A DNA stretch of 64,000 nucleotides from Bradyrhizobium guangzhouense. Lineage in GTDB: Bacteria > Pseudomonadota > Alphaproteobacteria > Rhizobiales > Xanthobacteraceae. A program made the translations under genes and the position numbers. Where the stretch lies: NCBI RefSeq assembly GCF_004114955.1, contig NZ_CP030054.1:682001-746000 (forward strand), given 5' to 3'. Every line of letters begins with the position of its first letter. Positions within the stretch are counted from its first letter, which is position 1. Positions 1-9,528 of this stretch are shown piece by piece. A model generated the notes under the pieces. That model made no database searches. It saw only the letters and a list, made by a program, of their open reading frames with translations, and was not told the DNA's origin.

Positions 1-1202
1 CGCTCGAAAAAGGTGTAACTATCGTGAGCCGTCAGAAGCGCGCGGGCATCGAGCTGGCTCGCAGCGGCGCGATGCAAGGTATCTGGCGTCACCAAAGCGC
101 CGGCGGCATCCTCCGTTCCATCAATCCCGTCACTATCCCCGGCAATGGCCCAAATGCCCGCCGCTCCATCAAGGGCCACCGCAAGTCCGAGCAAGAACTC
201 GGTATTGCGACCACCACGACCTGCTCGGCCATGACCGATGCTAACTGTCGTCTCTCCTCCTGAAAGCAGAACGGCCGGCGCCTTTACAGGATGCCCGTGC
301 TGAGCGACCGACCGGGCAATTCCGGCCATCATGGTACCGAGCTCTCGGGCCTCCCCCTCGATTGCGTCCCCAAGTACAACAGCGCTCAATCCCTCGCGCT
401 TGGCGAGCTGCGCTGCAGCATCAAGGGCCGTGAGTGGCGCGGCGATAATACGGACATCTTCGGCAATGTCCCCAGGCTTCGCCGTATCTTGTCCGCCGTC
501 TAGAACGGCTTGCGCAGAGTCGGGCAGCTTGATCCCGAAACGGCGAACGATCTCGCGCGCATTGGCCTTCGTGCTGGCATCCGGCAGCGTCGGGCCGGAG
601 GCGATCGCAGCCGGATCGTCCCCCGGAATGTCTGAGATCACGAGGGTGAGGAGGCGCGCAGGGCGCGCTGCAAGCGCCAGCCGACCGCCTTTGATCGCCG
701 ACAGGTGCTTGCGCACCACATTCATCTCCGCAATCGTCGCCCCGCTCGCGAGTAATGCCCGGTTTACCGCTTGCTTGTCCGCGAGGGTCATCGGAGGGGC
801 GGGAAGGGCCATCAGTGCGGACCCGCCACCGGACATCAACGCTAGGACCAGGTCATCCTTCGTCAGCCCTCTGACCGCATCCAGCATCCGCAGCGCCGCG
901 GCCTCGCTCGAGTGGTCCGGGACGGGGTGCGACGCCTCAAGGACTTCGATCCCGCCCGCCGGCACCGCGTGCCCGTGCCGCGTCACAACGACCCCCGACA
1001 ATTCGACGTCGGGCCAGGCCGCATCGACCACCGCAGCCATTGCCGCGGACGCCTTGCCGGCTCCGACAACAATACAGCGTCCGCTGGGCTTTGGCGGCAG
1101 ATGCGTCGTGACGGCTATGCGCGGATCAGCGCTCGCGATTGCGGCATCAAAGAGTTGCCGCAGCAAGCTGCGAGCCCGTGCGTCGGTCCACACAGCGGAC
1201 AT
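1..1202 (-). CDS. ttuD: Glycerate 2-kinase, TtuD/GckA-MOFRL family (3' end outside window)
   Basis: This enzyme family phosphorylates D-glycerate to 2-phosphoglycerate in the cytoplasm, the step that brings carbon from tartrate or hydroxypyruvate into glycolysis. Reading the minus strand from the ATG at 1202 gives about 400 residues, beginning MSAVWTDARARSLL. They include the nucleotide-binding stretch IVVGAGKASAAM, the loop LMSGGGSALM, and the C-terminal MOFRL-type segment LLSGGETTV followed by GRGGRNTEF. The frame is open to the window edge, so the last few residues are missing. The start lies 9 bases after the stop of the tartrate dehydrogenase-like gene, so the two are almost certainly co-transcribed. 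Family members were once annotated as hydroxypyruvate reductase. The kinase call is firm; the tartrate role comes from the neighbours. Confidence 0.9.
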   Translation of the reverse strand, partial: MSAVWTDARARSLLRQLFDAAIASADPRIAVTTHLPPKPSGRCIVVGAGKASAAMAAVVDAAWPDVELSGVVVTRHGHAVPAGGIEVLEASHPVPDHSSEAAALRMLDAVRGLTKDDLVLALMSGGGSALMALPAPPMTLADKQAVNRALLASGATIAEMNVVRKHLSAIKGGRLALAARPARLLTLVISDIPGDDPAAIASGPTLPDASTKANAREIVRRFGIKLPDSAQAVLDGGQDTAKPGDIAEDVRIIAAPLTALDAAAQLAKREGLSAVVLGDAIEGEARELGTMMAGIARSVAQHGHPVKAPAVLLSGGETTVSIGHGRAGRGGRNTEFLLGLAVALDGAAGIWAIAGDSDGIDGTEDAAGALVTPDTLHRAAASQLDARALLTAHDSYTFFE

Positions 1203-1211
1203 TGGGGGGCT

Positions 1212-2288
1212 TCACGCGTTTTCCGCTTGGATCGCGCTCACGACAGCGTCTGTCACCTTGCGGGTGTTCGCCGATCCTCCAAGGTCTGGCGTATGCAGTT
1301 CGGGGTTGGCGGTGACGCGCTCGATTGCCTTCATGAGCCGCTGCGCGGCTGCATTCTCCCCCAGATGCTCAAGCATCATAACCGCCGACCAGAATGTCCC
1401 GACGGGATTGGCAATGCCCTTGCCTGTGATGTCGAAGGCGGAGCCATGGATGGGCTCGAACATCGATGGGAATTTGCGCTCGGGATTGAGATTGGCGGTC
1501 GGGGCGATGCCAAGCGAACCGGCAAGGGCAGCGGCAAGGTCGGACAGCACATCAGCATGGAGATTGGTAGCCACGATCGTATCGAGGCTCTGCGGGCGCA
1601 TGACCATGCGCATCGTCATGGCATCGACCAGCATCTTGTCCCACGTCACGTCAGAAAACTCGCGCGCGACCTCCGCTGCAATTTCATCCCACATGACCAT
1701 TGCATGCCGCTGTGCATTGGATTTCGTCACGACGGTCAACAACTTGCGGGGACGAGACCGTGCAAGGCCGAAGGCAAAGCGCATGATCCGCTCCACACCG
1801 GCGCGCGTGAACATAGCGACATCGGTTGCTGCCTCCAAAGGAGATCCCTGATGGACCCGTCCGCCGACGCCCGCATACTCGCCTTCCGAATTTTCCCGAA
1901 CGATGACCCAGTCGAGCTCCTTGTCCTTGACGGCACGCAAGGGCGAGGTGATGCCGGGAAGGATGCGGGTCGGACGCACATTCGCATATTGATCGAACGG
2001 CTGACAGATCGCGAGCCGCAGGCCCCAAAGCGTGATGTGGTCCGGAATTTCTGGGTGCCCTGCGGAGCCAAACAGGATTGCATCGTGATTACGGATCAGA
2101 TCGCGCCCGTTTTCGGGCATCATGCGGCCATGCCGCTTATAATATTCCCCACCCCAATCAAAGTGGTCGAAGTGAAAGGTGAATGCCCCATCGCGCTTCG
2201 CCAGCGCCTTAAGAACTTCGACGCCGGCATCCACAACTTCGGAGCCGATACCGTCGCCTGGGATTGCCGCAACGTTGTAGGTCTTCAT
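1212..2288 (-). CDS. ttuC: Tartrate dehydrogenase/decarboxylase, isopropylmalate dehydrogenase fold
   Basis: A 358-residue member of the isocitrate/isopropylmalate dehydrogenase superfamily. Tartrate dehydrogenases of this group use NAD and a divalent metal to oxidise or decarboxylate tartrate and D-malate. Visible are the N-terminal GDGIG motif, the active-site arginine region VIVRENSEGEYAG, the lysine in VVTKSNAQ, and the metal-binding part of the superfamily signature, NLHADVLSDLAAAL. GSAFDITGKGIANP near residue 290 is the cofactor-binding loop region. It lies between the MFS carrier and the glycerate kinase on the same strand, which is the ttuB-C-D order known from tartrate operons. D-malate dehydrogenase (DmlA) is a close alternative, and sequence reading alone cannot separate the two. 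Confidence 0.88.
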   Translation of the reverse strand: MKTYNVAAIPGDGIGSEVVDAGVEVLKALAKRDGAFTFHFDHFDWGGEYYKRHGRMMPENGRDLIRNHDAILFGSAGHPEIPDHITLWGLRLAICQPFDQYANVRPTRILPGITSPLRAVKDKELDWVIVRENSEGEYAGVGGRVHQGSPLEAATDVAMFTRAGVERIMRFAFGLARSRPRKLLTVVTKSNAQRHAMVMWDEIAAEVAREFSDVTWDKMLVDAMTMRMVMRPQSLDTIVATNLHADVLSDLAAALAGSLGIAPTANLNPERKFPSMFEPIHGSAFDITGKGIANPVGTFWSAVMMLEHLGENAAAQRLMKAIERVTANPELHTPDLGGSANTRKVTDAVVSAIQAENA

Positions 2289-2315
2289 GAGAGATATCCT
2301 TCCTCTTCCGTATGA

Positions 2316-3653
2316 TTAGTGCGCGACGGCCGCCTGATGGCGGCCGATCGAGCGCGCGAGCAGCAACGTCAGCGTGGCGGACAACAACAAGAGTGCGCAG
2401 ACGAAATAGAGCCCGCCCTCGAAGCTGCCGGTGAGGTCCTTGATCCATCCGATCATGGCCGGACCGACGAAGCCGCCGAGATTGCCGATGGAGTTGATGG
2501 TTGCGATGCCGCTCGCCGCGGCCGGACCGGCCAGGAACAGTGTCGGCATGCTCCAAAGCGGCGGCTTGGCGGCGCTGATGCCGACGTTCACCAGCACCAG
2601 CGCAGCGATAACTGAAGCAACGCCAGTCGACATGCCTGCCAGCGCGAGCCCGGCCGCCGCAACGAGGCAAGCGATGACTACATGCCACGTCCGTTCGTTG
2701 GTGCGGTCCGAATGCCTTGACCACAGATACATGGCCACCACGGCGATCGTCGGCGGGATCGCATTGAGCGATCCAACCGCCATATTCGACAGGCCGAAGC
2801 CTTTGATGATCTGCGGCGCCCATACCCCCAGCGTGTACAGTCCCGCCGACGTGCCGAAGTAGACGAGGGACAAAGCCAGAACGCGTAGATCCGTCAGTCC
2901 CCGCCAGACGCTATGGCTCGCCGACCCTGCCTTGGCCGCCCGCTCCGCATTCATGGCCTCGACCAGCCAGGCCCGCTCATCATCGGCAAGCCACTTCGCC
3001 TGTTCCGGCCGATCCGTCATGAATCCGAGCACGATGAACCCAAGCACGATGGCGGGTAGCGCCTCGAGGAGAAATAGCCATTGCCACCCCTTAAGGCCGA
3101 ACAAGCCGTGCAACTCCAGAAGAGCGGCCGAGACGGGCGATCCGAGGACCGTTGAAAGAGGCGCCGCTGCCATGAACAGAGCGGTGATCCCGGCACGCTG
3201 GCGCGCGGGAAACCAATAGGACAGATAGAGGATAATTCCTGGGAAGAACCCAGCTTCGGCCGCGCCGAGCAAGAAGCGAAGAACGTAGAAGCTTGTTTGC
3301 CCTTGGACGAACGCCATTGCCCCGGATATCAAGCCCCAGGTGATCATGACCCGAGCGATCCACAGTCGGGCTCCCACCTTGTCCAAAATGATGTTGGAGG
3401 GCACCTCGAACAGGAAGTAACCCCAGAAGAAAATGCCCGCACCAAATCCGTATACGGAGGAGGAGAAACCAAGATCCTTGTTCATCGTCAGCGCTGCGAA
3501 GCCGATGTTCACTCGGTCGATAAACGCGACGAAGTAGAGTAGCATCACGAATGGCACGATCCGGTAAGCTACTCGACGGATCGTGCGCTTCTGAACCTCG
3601 TTCACCACCTTGGGCCTCCTCGTTTTTCGGCTGGCGCCCCGGCTGGCAGCCAT
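2316..3653 (-). CDS. ttuB: MFS transporter, anion:cation symporter type (tartrate carrier)
   Basis: An inner-membrane secondary transporter of 445 residues with the 12-segment layout of the anion:cation symporter branch of the major facilitator superfamily. The first membrane segment carries the typical FIDRVNIGFAALTM stretch, and loop 2-3 contains the DKVGARLWIAR version of the MFS motif. The N-terminus is basic and cytoplasmic. Members close to this family carry tartrate, phthalate or galactarate with protons. It is first in the minus-strand operon, 27 bases ahead of the dehydrogenase, and is divergent from the LysR gene at 3762, so the 108-base gap between them probably holds a shared control region. 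Tartrate as substrate is inferred from the neighbours. Confidence 0.85.
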   Translation of the reverse strand: MAASRGASRKTRRPKVVNEVQKRTIRRVAYRIVPFVMLLYFVAFIDRVNIGFAALTMNKDLGFSSSVYGFGAGIFFWGYFLFEVPSNIILDKVGARLWIARVMITWGLISGAMAFVQGQTSFYVLRFLLGAAEAGFFPGIILYLSYWFPARQRAGITALFMAAAPLSTVLGSPVSAALLELHGLFGLKGWQWLFLLEALPAIVLGFIVLGFMTDRPEQAKWLADDERAWLVEAMNAERAAKAGSASHSVWRGLTDLRVLALSLVYFGTSAGLYTLGVWAPQIIKGFGLSNMAVGSLNAIPPTIAVVAMYLWSRHSDRTNERTWHVVIACLVAAAGLALAGMSTGVASVIAALVLVNVGISAAKPPLWSMPTLFLAGPAAASGIATINSIGNLGGFVGPAMIGWIKDLTGSFEGGLYFVCALLLLSATLTLLLARSIGRHQAAVAH

Positions 3654-3710
3654 GCCTTTTATCTACGGCCAGCCTAGAAGGAAGAGACGGCGTCACTCAA
3701 TACGCCCTTA

Positions 3711-3733
3711 TTTGTACAAAAAAATGGTATAAT
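3711..3733. promoter_or_regulatory. Divergent ttuB/LysR control region with TTTGTACAAA palindrome
   Basis: The intergenic gap holds the 10-base palindrome TTTGTACAAA at 3711-3720 and a TATAAT box at 3728-3733 reading toward the LysR gene. Similar TTTGTATA motifs precede the other two LysR genes, near 6949 (minus-strand gene) and 8450. LysR proteins usually bind dyads containing T-N11-A next to a divergent target, so this is a plausible operator, but the sequence gives no direct proof. Confidence 0.4.
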
Positions 3734-3761
3734 GGCTCGGATTCGACAAAAGGGCCTGCTC

Positions 3762-4679
3762 ATGGAGCTGCGTCAATTGAGATGTTTCGTCGCCGCCGCC
3801 GAGCAGCTGCATTTTGGCCGCGCGGCCCAACACCTGCAGATGCTACCTTCCGCCTTCGGCCGCCACATCAAACTCTTGGAAGAGGATCTTGGTACGCGGC
3901 TGTTTGCAAGGACCACGCGAGCCGTCTCTTTGACCGACGACGGCGCGCTACTTCTTCGGGAGGCGCGCATCATTCTCTCAAAGGTCTCGACCGTGGAGGC
4001 CGTCTTGCGCGGTCGCTCGCGTTCGGTCGGAGCCCGGAATCTCAAGGTAGGCGCCATAGACAGTGCTGCGGCCGGGCTTATGCCGCAGCTGTTGCGAGAC
4101 TTCCGCGCGAAATACCCCGACGTCACCGTTCATCTTCTGGAGGAAAAGACGTTCCGGCTGCTTCCCAAGGTCCTTTCCGGAGCGCTCGATCTCGTTTTCA
4201 TCCGTCCTCCGGAGAAGATGGACCGAAGGCTCGAATGTAAAACTCTGCTCATGGAAACCGCAGTGGTCGCCCTTCCCCGCAGGCACGCGCTTGCACGTAA
4301 CGAATGTCTGTCGCTCTCGGCGATCGCTCATCAACCGATGATCGTTCCTGATCGGCGATCTCGGCCCCACAGCCACGACTTGACCATGAAGCTGTTCGAG
4401 GACGCCGGGCTGACGCCCCGCATCGCTCAGCTCGCCGATGAAAAGCAGACGATCGTGAACATGGTTGCGGCTGGACTGGGACTGGCCGTCGTCCCCCGCT
4501 GGACCTCTCGCATGGCTGTTGCGGGCGTTCGCTTTGTTCCGCTCAAGCTGGAGCGCTTTGGAGCAGTTGGACGGCTTCCGCTCGCTGCAAGTTGGCTGCG
4601 TGGTTCCCGCGATCCTATTCGCGATACGCTTTTGACGGTCCTCGAAAAGCGGTTGCGGTCTTATGCCAAAGGTGCCTGA
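3762..4679 (+). CDS. LysR-family transcriptional regulator, divergent from tartrate carrier
   Basis: A 305-residue LysR regulator with an N-terminal winged helix-turn-helix (about residues 1-60, beginning MELRQLRCFVAAAEQLHF) and a C-terminal periplasmic-binding-like effector domain. An upstream start at 3732 would add ten basic residues; the ATG at 3762 gives the conventional LysR N-terminus. It is transcribed away from the ttuBCD-like operon, the usual position for its activator. The gene at 5986 on the other strand is a clear paralogue: both have [22 protein letters not shown] or close variants, and [15 protein letters not shown]. Its inducer is unknown; tartrate or a related hydroxy acid is the obvious guess. 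Confidence 0.85.
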   Translation: MELRQLRCFVAAAEQLHFGRAAQHLQMLPSAFGRHIKLLEEDLGTRLFARTTRAVSLTDDGALLLREARIILSKVSTVEAVLRGRSRSVGARNLKVGAIDSAAAGLMPQLLRDFRAKYPDVTVHLLEEKTFRLLPKVLSGALDLVFIRPPEKMDRRLECKTLLMETAVVALPRRHALARNECLSLSAIAHQPMIVPDRRSRPHSHDLTMKLFEDAGLTPRIAQLADEKQTIVNMVAAGLGLAVVPRWTSRMAVAGVRFVPLKLERFGAVGRLPLAASWLRGSRDPIRDTLLTVLEKRLRSYAKGA

Positions 4680-4961
4680 TGATTCTTGCAGAAAGCCAGG
4701 CGCCGAGCTCCGATGCGAGCGCAAATGTCAAGCTCGCCGGTCCGAAAGTGTTTGAACCGTGTTCGGTCGGGTACCGATGGTCATCGTTGAGCGCATCTGG
4801 AAAGGGAGGCAAGGAGCACGAATACTCATGAGCCGTCGATTGTCGAGGCATCCTGCAAGCCCACTTCGCGTGCGTTTCGATGTTCATCAGCGCGATCCAA
4901 GTTGGACGACCGATCGGGGGTGCGATCCGCTGCTAGCCCCCGAGCCGTAACTATTGCGTTT

Positions 4962-5715
4962 CACAAACACCTCTGTTCGACCGCGACGGTCGAGGAATGC
5001 AGATGACCGAGGCAAGCCTTCTCTTGCACCGGAGCGCATCTCAGATCCTGCGTGACCTTGCCGGTTAGGAAGTCATGGCCGACGGAAAGCATCTCACCAG
5101 TGATGTCATCATCGGTGCTACCCCGTCCGTCATTGCATTGGCAGGCGCGGAGCTGATCAGGGCCTACCGGGAGCGTCTGCCCGAGTACGCCCGCACTTGC
5201 TAGAGGGACGTTGACGCGCTCGATCGACGTCGCGTTGGTCCACGTCTTCAACCAGAAAGCCCACGCTTAATCAGCAAGCGCCTCGCAGTGGAGCGGCTGT
5301 TCGCAATCGGGCCGCCAGAAATGTTCGCCGGCGATCCGGTCAGCCCCGCGAGCCTGCTTGCTATACTCTTTCCCTCTGCTCAAAATCCGATTCGAAGCCT
5401 TCTCGACGCCGGTGCCGCGGGCATCGATCTGTCGGTGTCGATTGTGCTGGAGATCGACACGATGATTCCTCTAAAAGACCTCGTCCGGCAGCGCCTTGCC
5501 CCGGCGTCCTCCCGTTCTGCGCGGTCAGACATGAGTTCGTGACGGAACTTTGAGCGCCGGCTCAATCGTCAGGCCGAAATCAGAAGGGATCTGGGCCTTA
5601 TCTGCCTTGCGGATCCGGCCGCCGACGCGCGTCGCCTCCGAGCTGATTGCCCGCTTCGGTATATCCTGCGCAAGATCGTCTCCGGAAAGAGAGGACACGG
5701 TTTCGTCGATCCGAT
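4962..5715 (+). pseudogene. LysR regulator pseudogene, paralogue of the intact gene at 32991
   Basis: This stretch matches the intact LysR gene at 32991-33950 segment by segment, but in several frames. Matching parts are the region after the helix-turn-helix (PLFDRDGRG...), the GATPSVIA segment, RLFAIGPPEMFAGDP, PSAQNPIRSLLDAGAAG and the extreme C-terminus near KRGHGFVD. The reading is interrupted by an in-frame TAG near 5076, further frame changes and small deletions. The first 40-45 codons, with the DNA-binding helix, are absent. It cannot make a functional regulator. The copies differ at many bases, so the duplication or acquisition is not recent. Confidence 0.85.
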
Positions 5716-5923
5716 AACCGCCTAAGATAGTAGGCCCCTAAATATACAGCGATGGCGCGATGAGGCGGCGCTCCACCAACTTTGGAAGCACAACAAAACC
5801 AAGATCCGCGGTGTCTATAACGCGGCCGCTTGAACCCCATGGGCTTCTTCCGAATCTACCTCGAGTGGCCCGAAATGATGTAGCCTTCCGGCCCGGTGGT
5901 TTTCCCAGTCTGCCTAACTCCCA

Positions 5924-5950
5924 AAAAAACGCCCGCCATAGGTGGCGGGC
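5924..5950 (-). terminator. Rho-independent terminator for the LysR gene at 5986
   Basis: An 8-base perfect stem, GCCCGCCA and TGGCGGGC around TAGG (5931-5950), is preceded on the plus strand by seven A residues. Read on the minus strand this is a GC stem followed by a T run, 35 bases past the stop of the minus-strand LysR gene. Confidence 0.8.
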
Positions 5951-5985
5951 AGTCTGCGGGAGAGAGTAGTGCGATCGGGTGCGAC

Positions 5986-6891
5986 TCAAGCTTCCTTTGC
6001 GTAAGCTGCAAGATCGGCCCGCAGCATCTTCAATATGTCGTCTCGGATGGGATCCCTGGTCCCGCGCGACCAAGCAGCCGCAAGGGGAAGTTTGTTCATG
6101 TCCGACGCCACGAGCCGGACATAGCGAACCCCGCGGCTCGCCAGGCGCGACGTCCAGCTAGGTACGATAGCGATCCCCAAACCGGCCGACACCAGGTTGA
6201 CGATCGTTTGCTTTTCCTCCGCAATCTGAGCAATCCGGGCGTCTAGCCCGGCTTCCGCAAAGAGCTTCATCGTTAGATCGTGGCTATGAGGCCTGGACCG
6301 CCGTTCGGGAACGATCAGTGGCTCGTTCTTGAGATCCGCAACCTTGACCATCTTCCTCGACGCAAGTCGATGATGGTGCGGAAGGGCTACGACGGCTGTC
6401 TCAAAGAAGAGAAATAGAAACTCCAGCCGCTTGTTGGCGTCTTTTGGGGGGCGCACGAAGGCGAGATCAAGCCGTCCGGTCAAAAGGCGCGGCAACAGAC
6501 GAATGGTCTTATCCTCGACCAGTTGAATCGTTGCATCAGGCCGACGCTTGCGAAAGTCTTTAAGAAGTTTCGGAATAAGTCCGGCGGCAGCACTGTCGAT
6601 GGCACCAACGCGTATGATTGTTGCCCCTTTGCGCGAGCGCGTCCGAAATCTGACCGCAAGCGCATCGGCTTGCGTCAGCAGCGCACGCGCATCTTTAAGC
6701 AAGACAACACCGTCGTCCGTCAGCGCGACGTTTCGCGTCGTGCGCGTCAGAAGCCGCGTGCCGAGATCCTCCTCCAGCAGCCGAACAAACCGCCCCAGGG
6801 CCGAGGGAAGCATATTCATTCGTTGCGCCGCTCTTCCGAAGTGAAGCTCTTCGGCTGTTGCTACGAAGCAGCGCAGTTGTTGCAGGTCCAT
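5986..6891 (-). CDS. LysR-family transcriptional regulator (paralogue of the 3762 gene)
   Basis: A complete 301-residue LysR protein: winged helix-turn-helix at the N-terminus ([19 protein letters not shown]) and an effector-binding domain to the C-terminus. It shares long stretches with the gene at 3762, including [15 protein letters not shown] and EEKQTIVN, so the two arose by duplication. It ends in a strong terminator and stands alone on its strand, with the LysR pseudogene downstream and a decayed region upstream. No adjacent intact target is apparent; it may have controlled the now broken pyruvate kinase gene at 7334, or may act on the ttu operon together with its paralogue. Confidence 0.85.
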   Translation of the reverse strand: MDLQQLRCFVATAEELHFGRAAQRMNMLPSALGRFVRLLEEDLGTRLLTRTTRNVALTDDGVVLLKDARALLTQADALAVRFRTRSRKGATIIRVGAIDSAAAGLIPKLLKDFRKRRPDATIQLVEDKTIRLLPRLLTGRLDLAFVRPPKDANKRLEFLFLFFETAVVALPHHHRLASRKMVKVADLKNEPLIVPERRSRPHSHDLTMKLFAEAGLDARIAQIAEEKQTIVNLVSAGLGIAIVPSWTSRLASRGVRYVRLVASDMNKLPLAAAWSRGTRDPIRDDILKMLRADLAAYAKEA

Positions 6892-7333
6892 CAGTTCCTC
6901 CGTACGACGACGATAACATCAAAAACGCCGGTCTTATTATGTCATTCTTTTGTATAAACGATTGGAGATTGAATCCGCTCTGCCTTGATTGCAGCGTTTT
7001 CTCGATAGCGCCGTCGATGCGCAGAACAATCAAACGCCGATCGGGCCAGGAGCCCATCCGGCTTGACGAACGATCTGGAGGTCCGGTTTGCGAAAGTGAT
7101 GCTGCTCTACTTGGCTGGGACGGAGACGCCGAGTGCGCCAGGCACGATCGTGCGCCGAGCGCGCTAGGCCAGGCACATGCGGCACACTTCGATCCGCTCT
7201 TGCCTCGCGGCCCGCGATAGCAACGGCCTTCTTGATCGCGTCGGCGCTCTCATTCGCATCGATTCGATACGCACGAACGTCGGCAATGTCAGGGCTGTTT
7301 GATGGGCGGCCCCGCAATTTCGCGAGGTAAAAC
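6892..7333. other. Intergenic region, mostly unassigned
   Basis: Between the minus-strand LysR and the pyruvate kinase remnant there is no recognisable intact gene. An AT-rich segment around 6940-6960 (including TTTTGTATAAA) is a likely promoter for the LysR gene. Minus-strand frames from 7030 to 7353 stay open but resemble nothing I know. Decay of a former gene is possible. Confidence 0.4.
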
Positions 7334-8318
7334 ATGCATCGTCGGCGAGCCAAGATTATTGCGACCGTCGGACCCGCCAGCCGTTCGCCAGAGATGCTCG
7401 CGGCATTGGGCCAGGCGGGCGGATACGTTCCGACTTACAGGCAGATCACGCAAGGCGTCATGGCGCAATTCGTCAACTCGAACGAAGATTCAGCCGCCCT
7501 ATTGGTATTCTTCAGGACTTGCAGGGGCCAAAGATCCGGGTTGGTACCATAAGGAATGGCAGATTTTCCCTCAGTGCCGGTGACGCCGTTCGCTTTGTTC
7601 CGTCGGTCGGCGTCCGGGCATATCGATGACATCGTGCGCCTCTCCGATGGGATAGTGATCGCGCGCGTTGATCTTGGCGTCGCAATTCCGCATGCGGAGG
7701 TTCCCGGCCGACAAAAGGAATTGATCCGATCGTGCCGCCTCGACGCTCAATGGTTGCTGCGCCGACGCCGACACGCGCCGACACTTCGGATGCGGCCACA
7801 GCGATCTATGGCGGAGCCGACGCGATCATGCTGTCCGCGGAATCTGCGACCGCGCAATATCCGTGCGAGGCCGCCACCAACATGAGCCGCATAATCGAAA
7901 GCACCGAGCGACATAAAATGTATCGTTCGATCGTCAATGCGTCGGAGCCGGACGAGGAGCAGACCGCCCCGACCGCGGCGGCTGCGGATCTCGCAACGAT
8001 GATCGGAGCCTCAGCGATCCTCGCCTTCACCTCGAGCGGTACGACTGCAACGCGCATCGCGCGCAAACGTCCCAAGGTACTGATCCTCGCGATCACACCG
8101 GAGGAACGGGTCTCGCGCCAACTATGCCTGTTGTGGGGGCGCCCACGGCATGAAGTCCCCCAACATAAGCTCCTACGAGGAGATGGTCGAACGCGCGACG
8201 CAAACCGCTCTCAACGTGAACTTTTGCGGAGAATGCCGATGTCATCGTCGCCGTGGCCGGCATACGTTTCGGCGATGCCGGCACAACCAATAATTTACGC
8301 GTGGTGACGATTGCTTAA
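7334..8318 (+). pseudogene. ttuE: Pyruvate kinase pseudogene (ttuE-like)
   Basis: Parts of pyruvate kinase are easy to read, but in different frames. They are the N-terminus MHRRRAKIIATVGPASRSPE, then LQDLQGPKIRVGTIRNGRFS, then a segment resembling the active-site region GDLGVEIPH that here reads VDLGVAIPHAEVPGRQKEL, then SAPTPTRA-like and GGADAIMLSAESATAQYP, and a C-terminus ending DAGTTNNLRVVTIA. Several hundred bases of the central barrel are deleted, at least four frame changes occur, and the catalytic Gly and Glu of the GDLGVE motif are altered. Known tartrate operons carry a pyruvate kinase gene (ttuE) beside ttuBCD, so this looks like the decayed fifth member of the local pathway. Housekeeping pyruvate kinase elsewhere would make its loss harmless. 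Confidence 0.88.
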
Positions 8319-8550
8319 GCGCTTCGCCGCCATCCTGGCCGCCCCCTTCCTCTAACCAGCTGACGTCGCAGCGCGGCCTATGCCGTTTGCCGGCCCAACC
8401 TTGCGCAACTGCCCAGCAGATCACGTCCTCGCAAGAAATTATTCTAATCGTTTGTATATTATAATGAGCATTGAGGTCAGCGAGCCAGTGACCTTAAGAT
8501 TATAGATTAGCGGGCGAATAAGTTCCGTTTTGCAATCGGGAAACGTCGGG

Positions 8551-9528
8551 GTGAAACCATTAGCACAAGATCTTGAGGTGTTTATCGTTGCGGCGCGGCG
8601 GGGAAGTTTTGCTGCGGCGGCGACAGAGTTAGGTGCGTCGCCTGCCTACGTCAGCAAGCGCGTCGCGCTACTTGAGCGGGCACTCGGACGCGTGTTGTTC
8701 CTGCGTACCGCTCGACAAGCGGTGCTCAGCAGCGATGGGGAAGTGTTGCTGTCCAAAGCGCAGCGCGTTCTCGATGCCTATGCGGATTTTGTAGCTGACG
8801 GTCCTGAGACCGATTCCGTCGCCCGCGGCAGCGTACGAATTACGGCAAGCTCGGGTATTGGCTGCAATCATGTCGCACCACTTGTATCGGAGTTGGCGCT
8901 CCTACACCCGGAATTGGATATTCGGCTGGAAATCGTCGATCGGAGCGTGGATCTGGTTGAGGAGAATGTCGACATTGACATTCGGGTCGGCAGGGTACGC
9001 GAGCCTCACTTGCTCGTGCATCCTATTGCGCAGGGAAGACGCATTCTCTGCGCGGCTCCCAGCTATCTCAATCGACGCGGCATGCCGGAGGAACTCGGCG
9101 ATCTCGCTGGACATTCGTGCCTGGTCATGCGCGAACGTGACGAGGTGTTCGAGCGCTGGACTTTGCATGGTCCCATCGGGATGCGCACCATCAACGTCAC
9201 CGCTGCCCTCTCCACCAACCATGGCGATATCATCCGCAATTGGGCGATTGCCGGCCGTGGGATAATGCTGCGTTCTTATTGGGACGTGGCCAAGGGGCTC
9301 GCGAATGGCCAATTAGTCCACGTGCTTCCCCTCTGGTGGCAGCCGGCTGATATATCTGCCGTCACCAAAGTCCGCTCAAGCAGTGTGTACCGATATTATC
9401 TTTGCGTCCGCTATATTCGCGAGCGGCTCCGTGACGGGCCATTCGCACTTGCCACAAAGCGATGGCCCGAGACTCCAGGTGAAACAGAGCTCACACTTGA
9501 GGAGGCTCCCGCGCTTCATGAGGCCTGA
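8551..9528 (+). CDS. LysR-family regulator, TtuA/DmlR-like
   Basis: A LysR regulator of about 325 residues. The N-terminal helix-turn-helix starts MKPLAQDLEVFIVAARRGSF and includes SPAYVSKRVALLERALG, a form I associate with the TtuA/DmlR branch that controls tartrate and malate use. The GTG at 8551 is preferred over a TTG at 8530 because it gives the conventional N-terminus and has a purine-rich GGGAAACG stretch upstream. Promoter-like TATAAT sequence lies near 8459. The gene ends 11 bases inside the start of gspE, so the secretion operon begins directly after it; that overlap is probably coincidental. The family call is sure; the TtuA assignment is moderate. Confidence 0.8.
   Translation: MKPLAQDLEVFIVAARRGSFAAAATELGASPAYVSKRVALLERALGRVLFLRTARQAVLSSDGEVLLSKAQRVLDAYADFVADGPETDSVARGSVRITASSGIGCNHVAPLVSELALLHPELDIRLEIVDRSVDLVEENVDIDIRVGRVREPHLLVHPIAQGRRILCAAPSYLNRRGMPEELGDLAGHSCLVMRERDEVFERWTLHGPIGMRTINVTAALSTNHGDIIRNWAIAGRGIMLRSYWDVAKGLANGQLVHVLPLWWQPADISAVTKVRSSSVYRYYLCVRYIRERLRDGPFALATKRWPETPGETELTLEEAPALHEA

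Noticed and set aside
331..2315. Long plus-strand open frames (506 and 467 codons)
   Set aside because: They are antisense shadows of the glycerate kinase and tartrate dehydrogenase genes. They carry no motif and have the Ala/Arg/Ser-rich look of out-of-frame GC-rich DNA.
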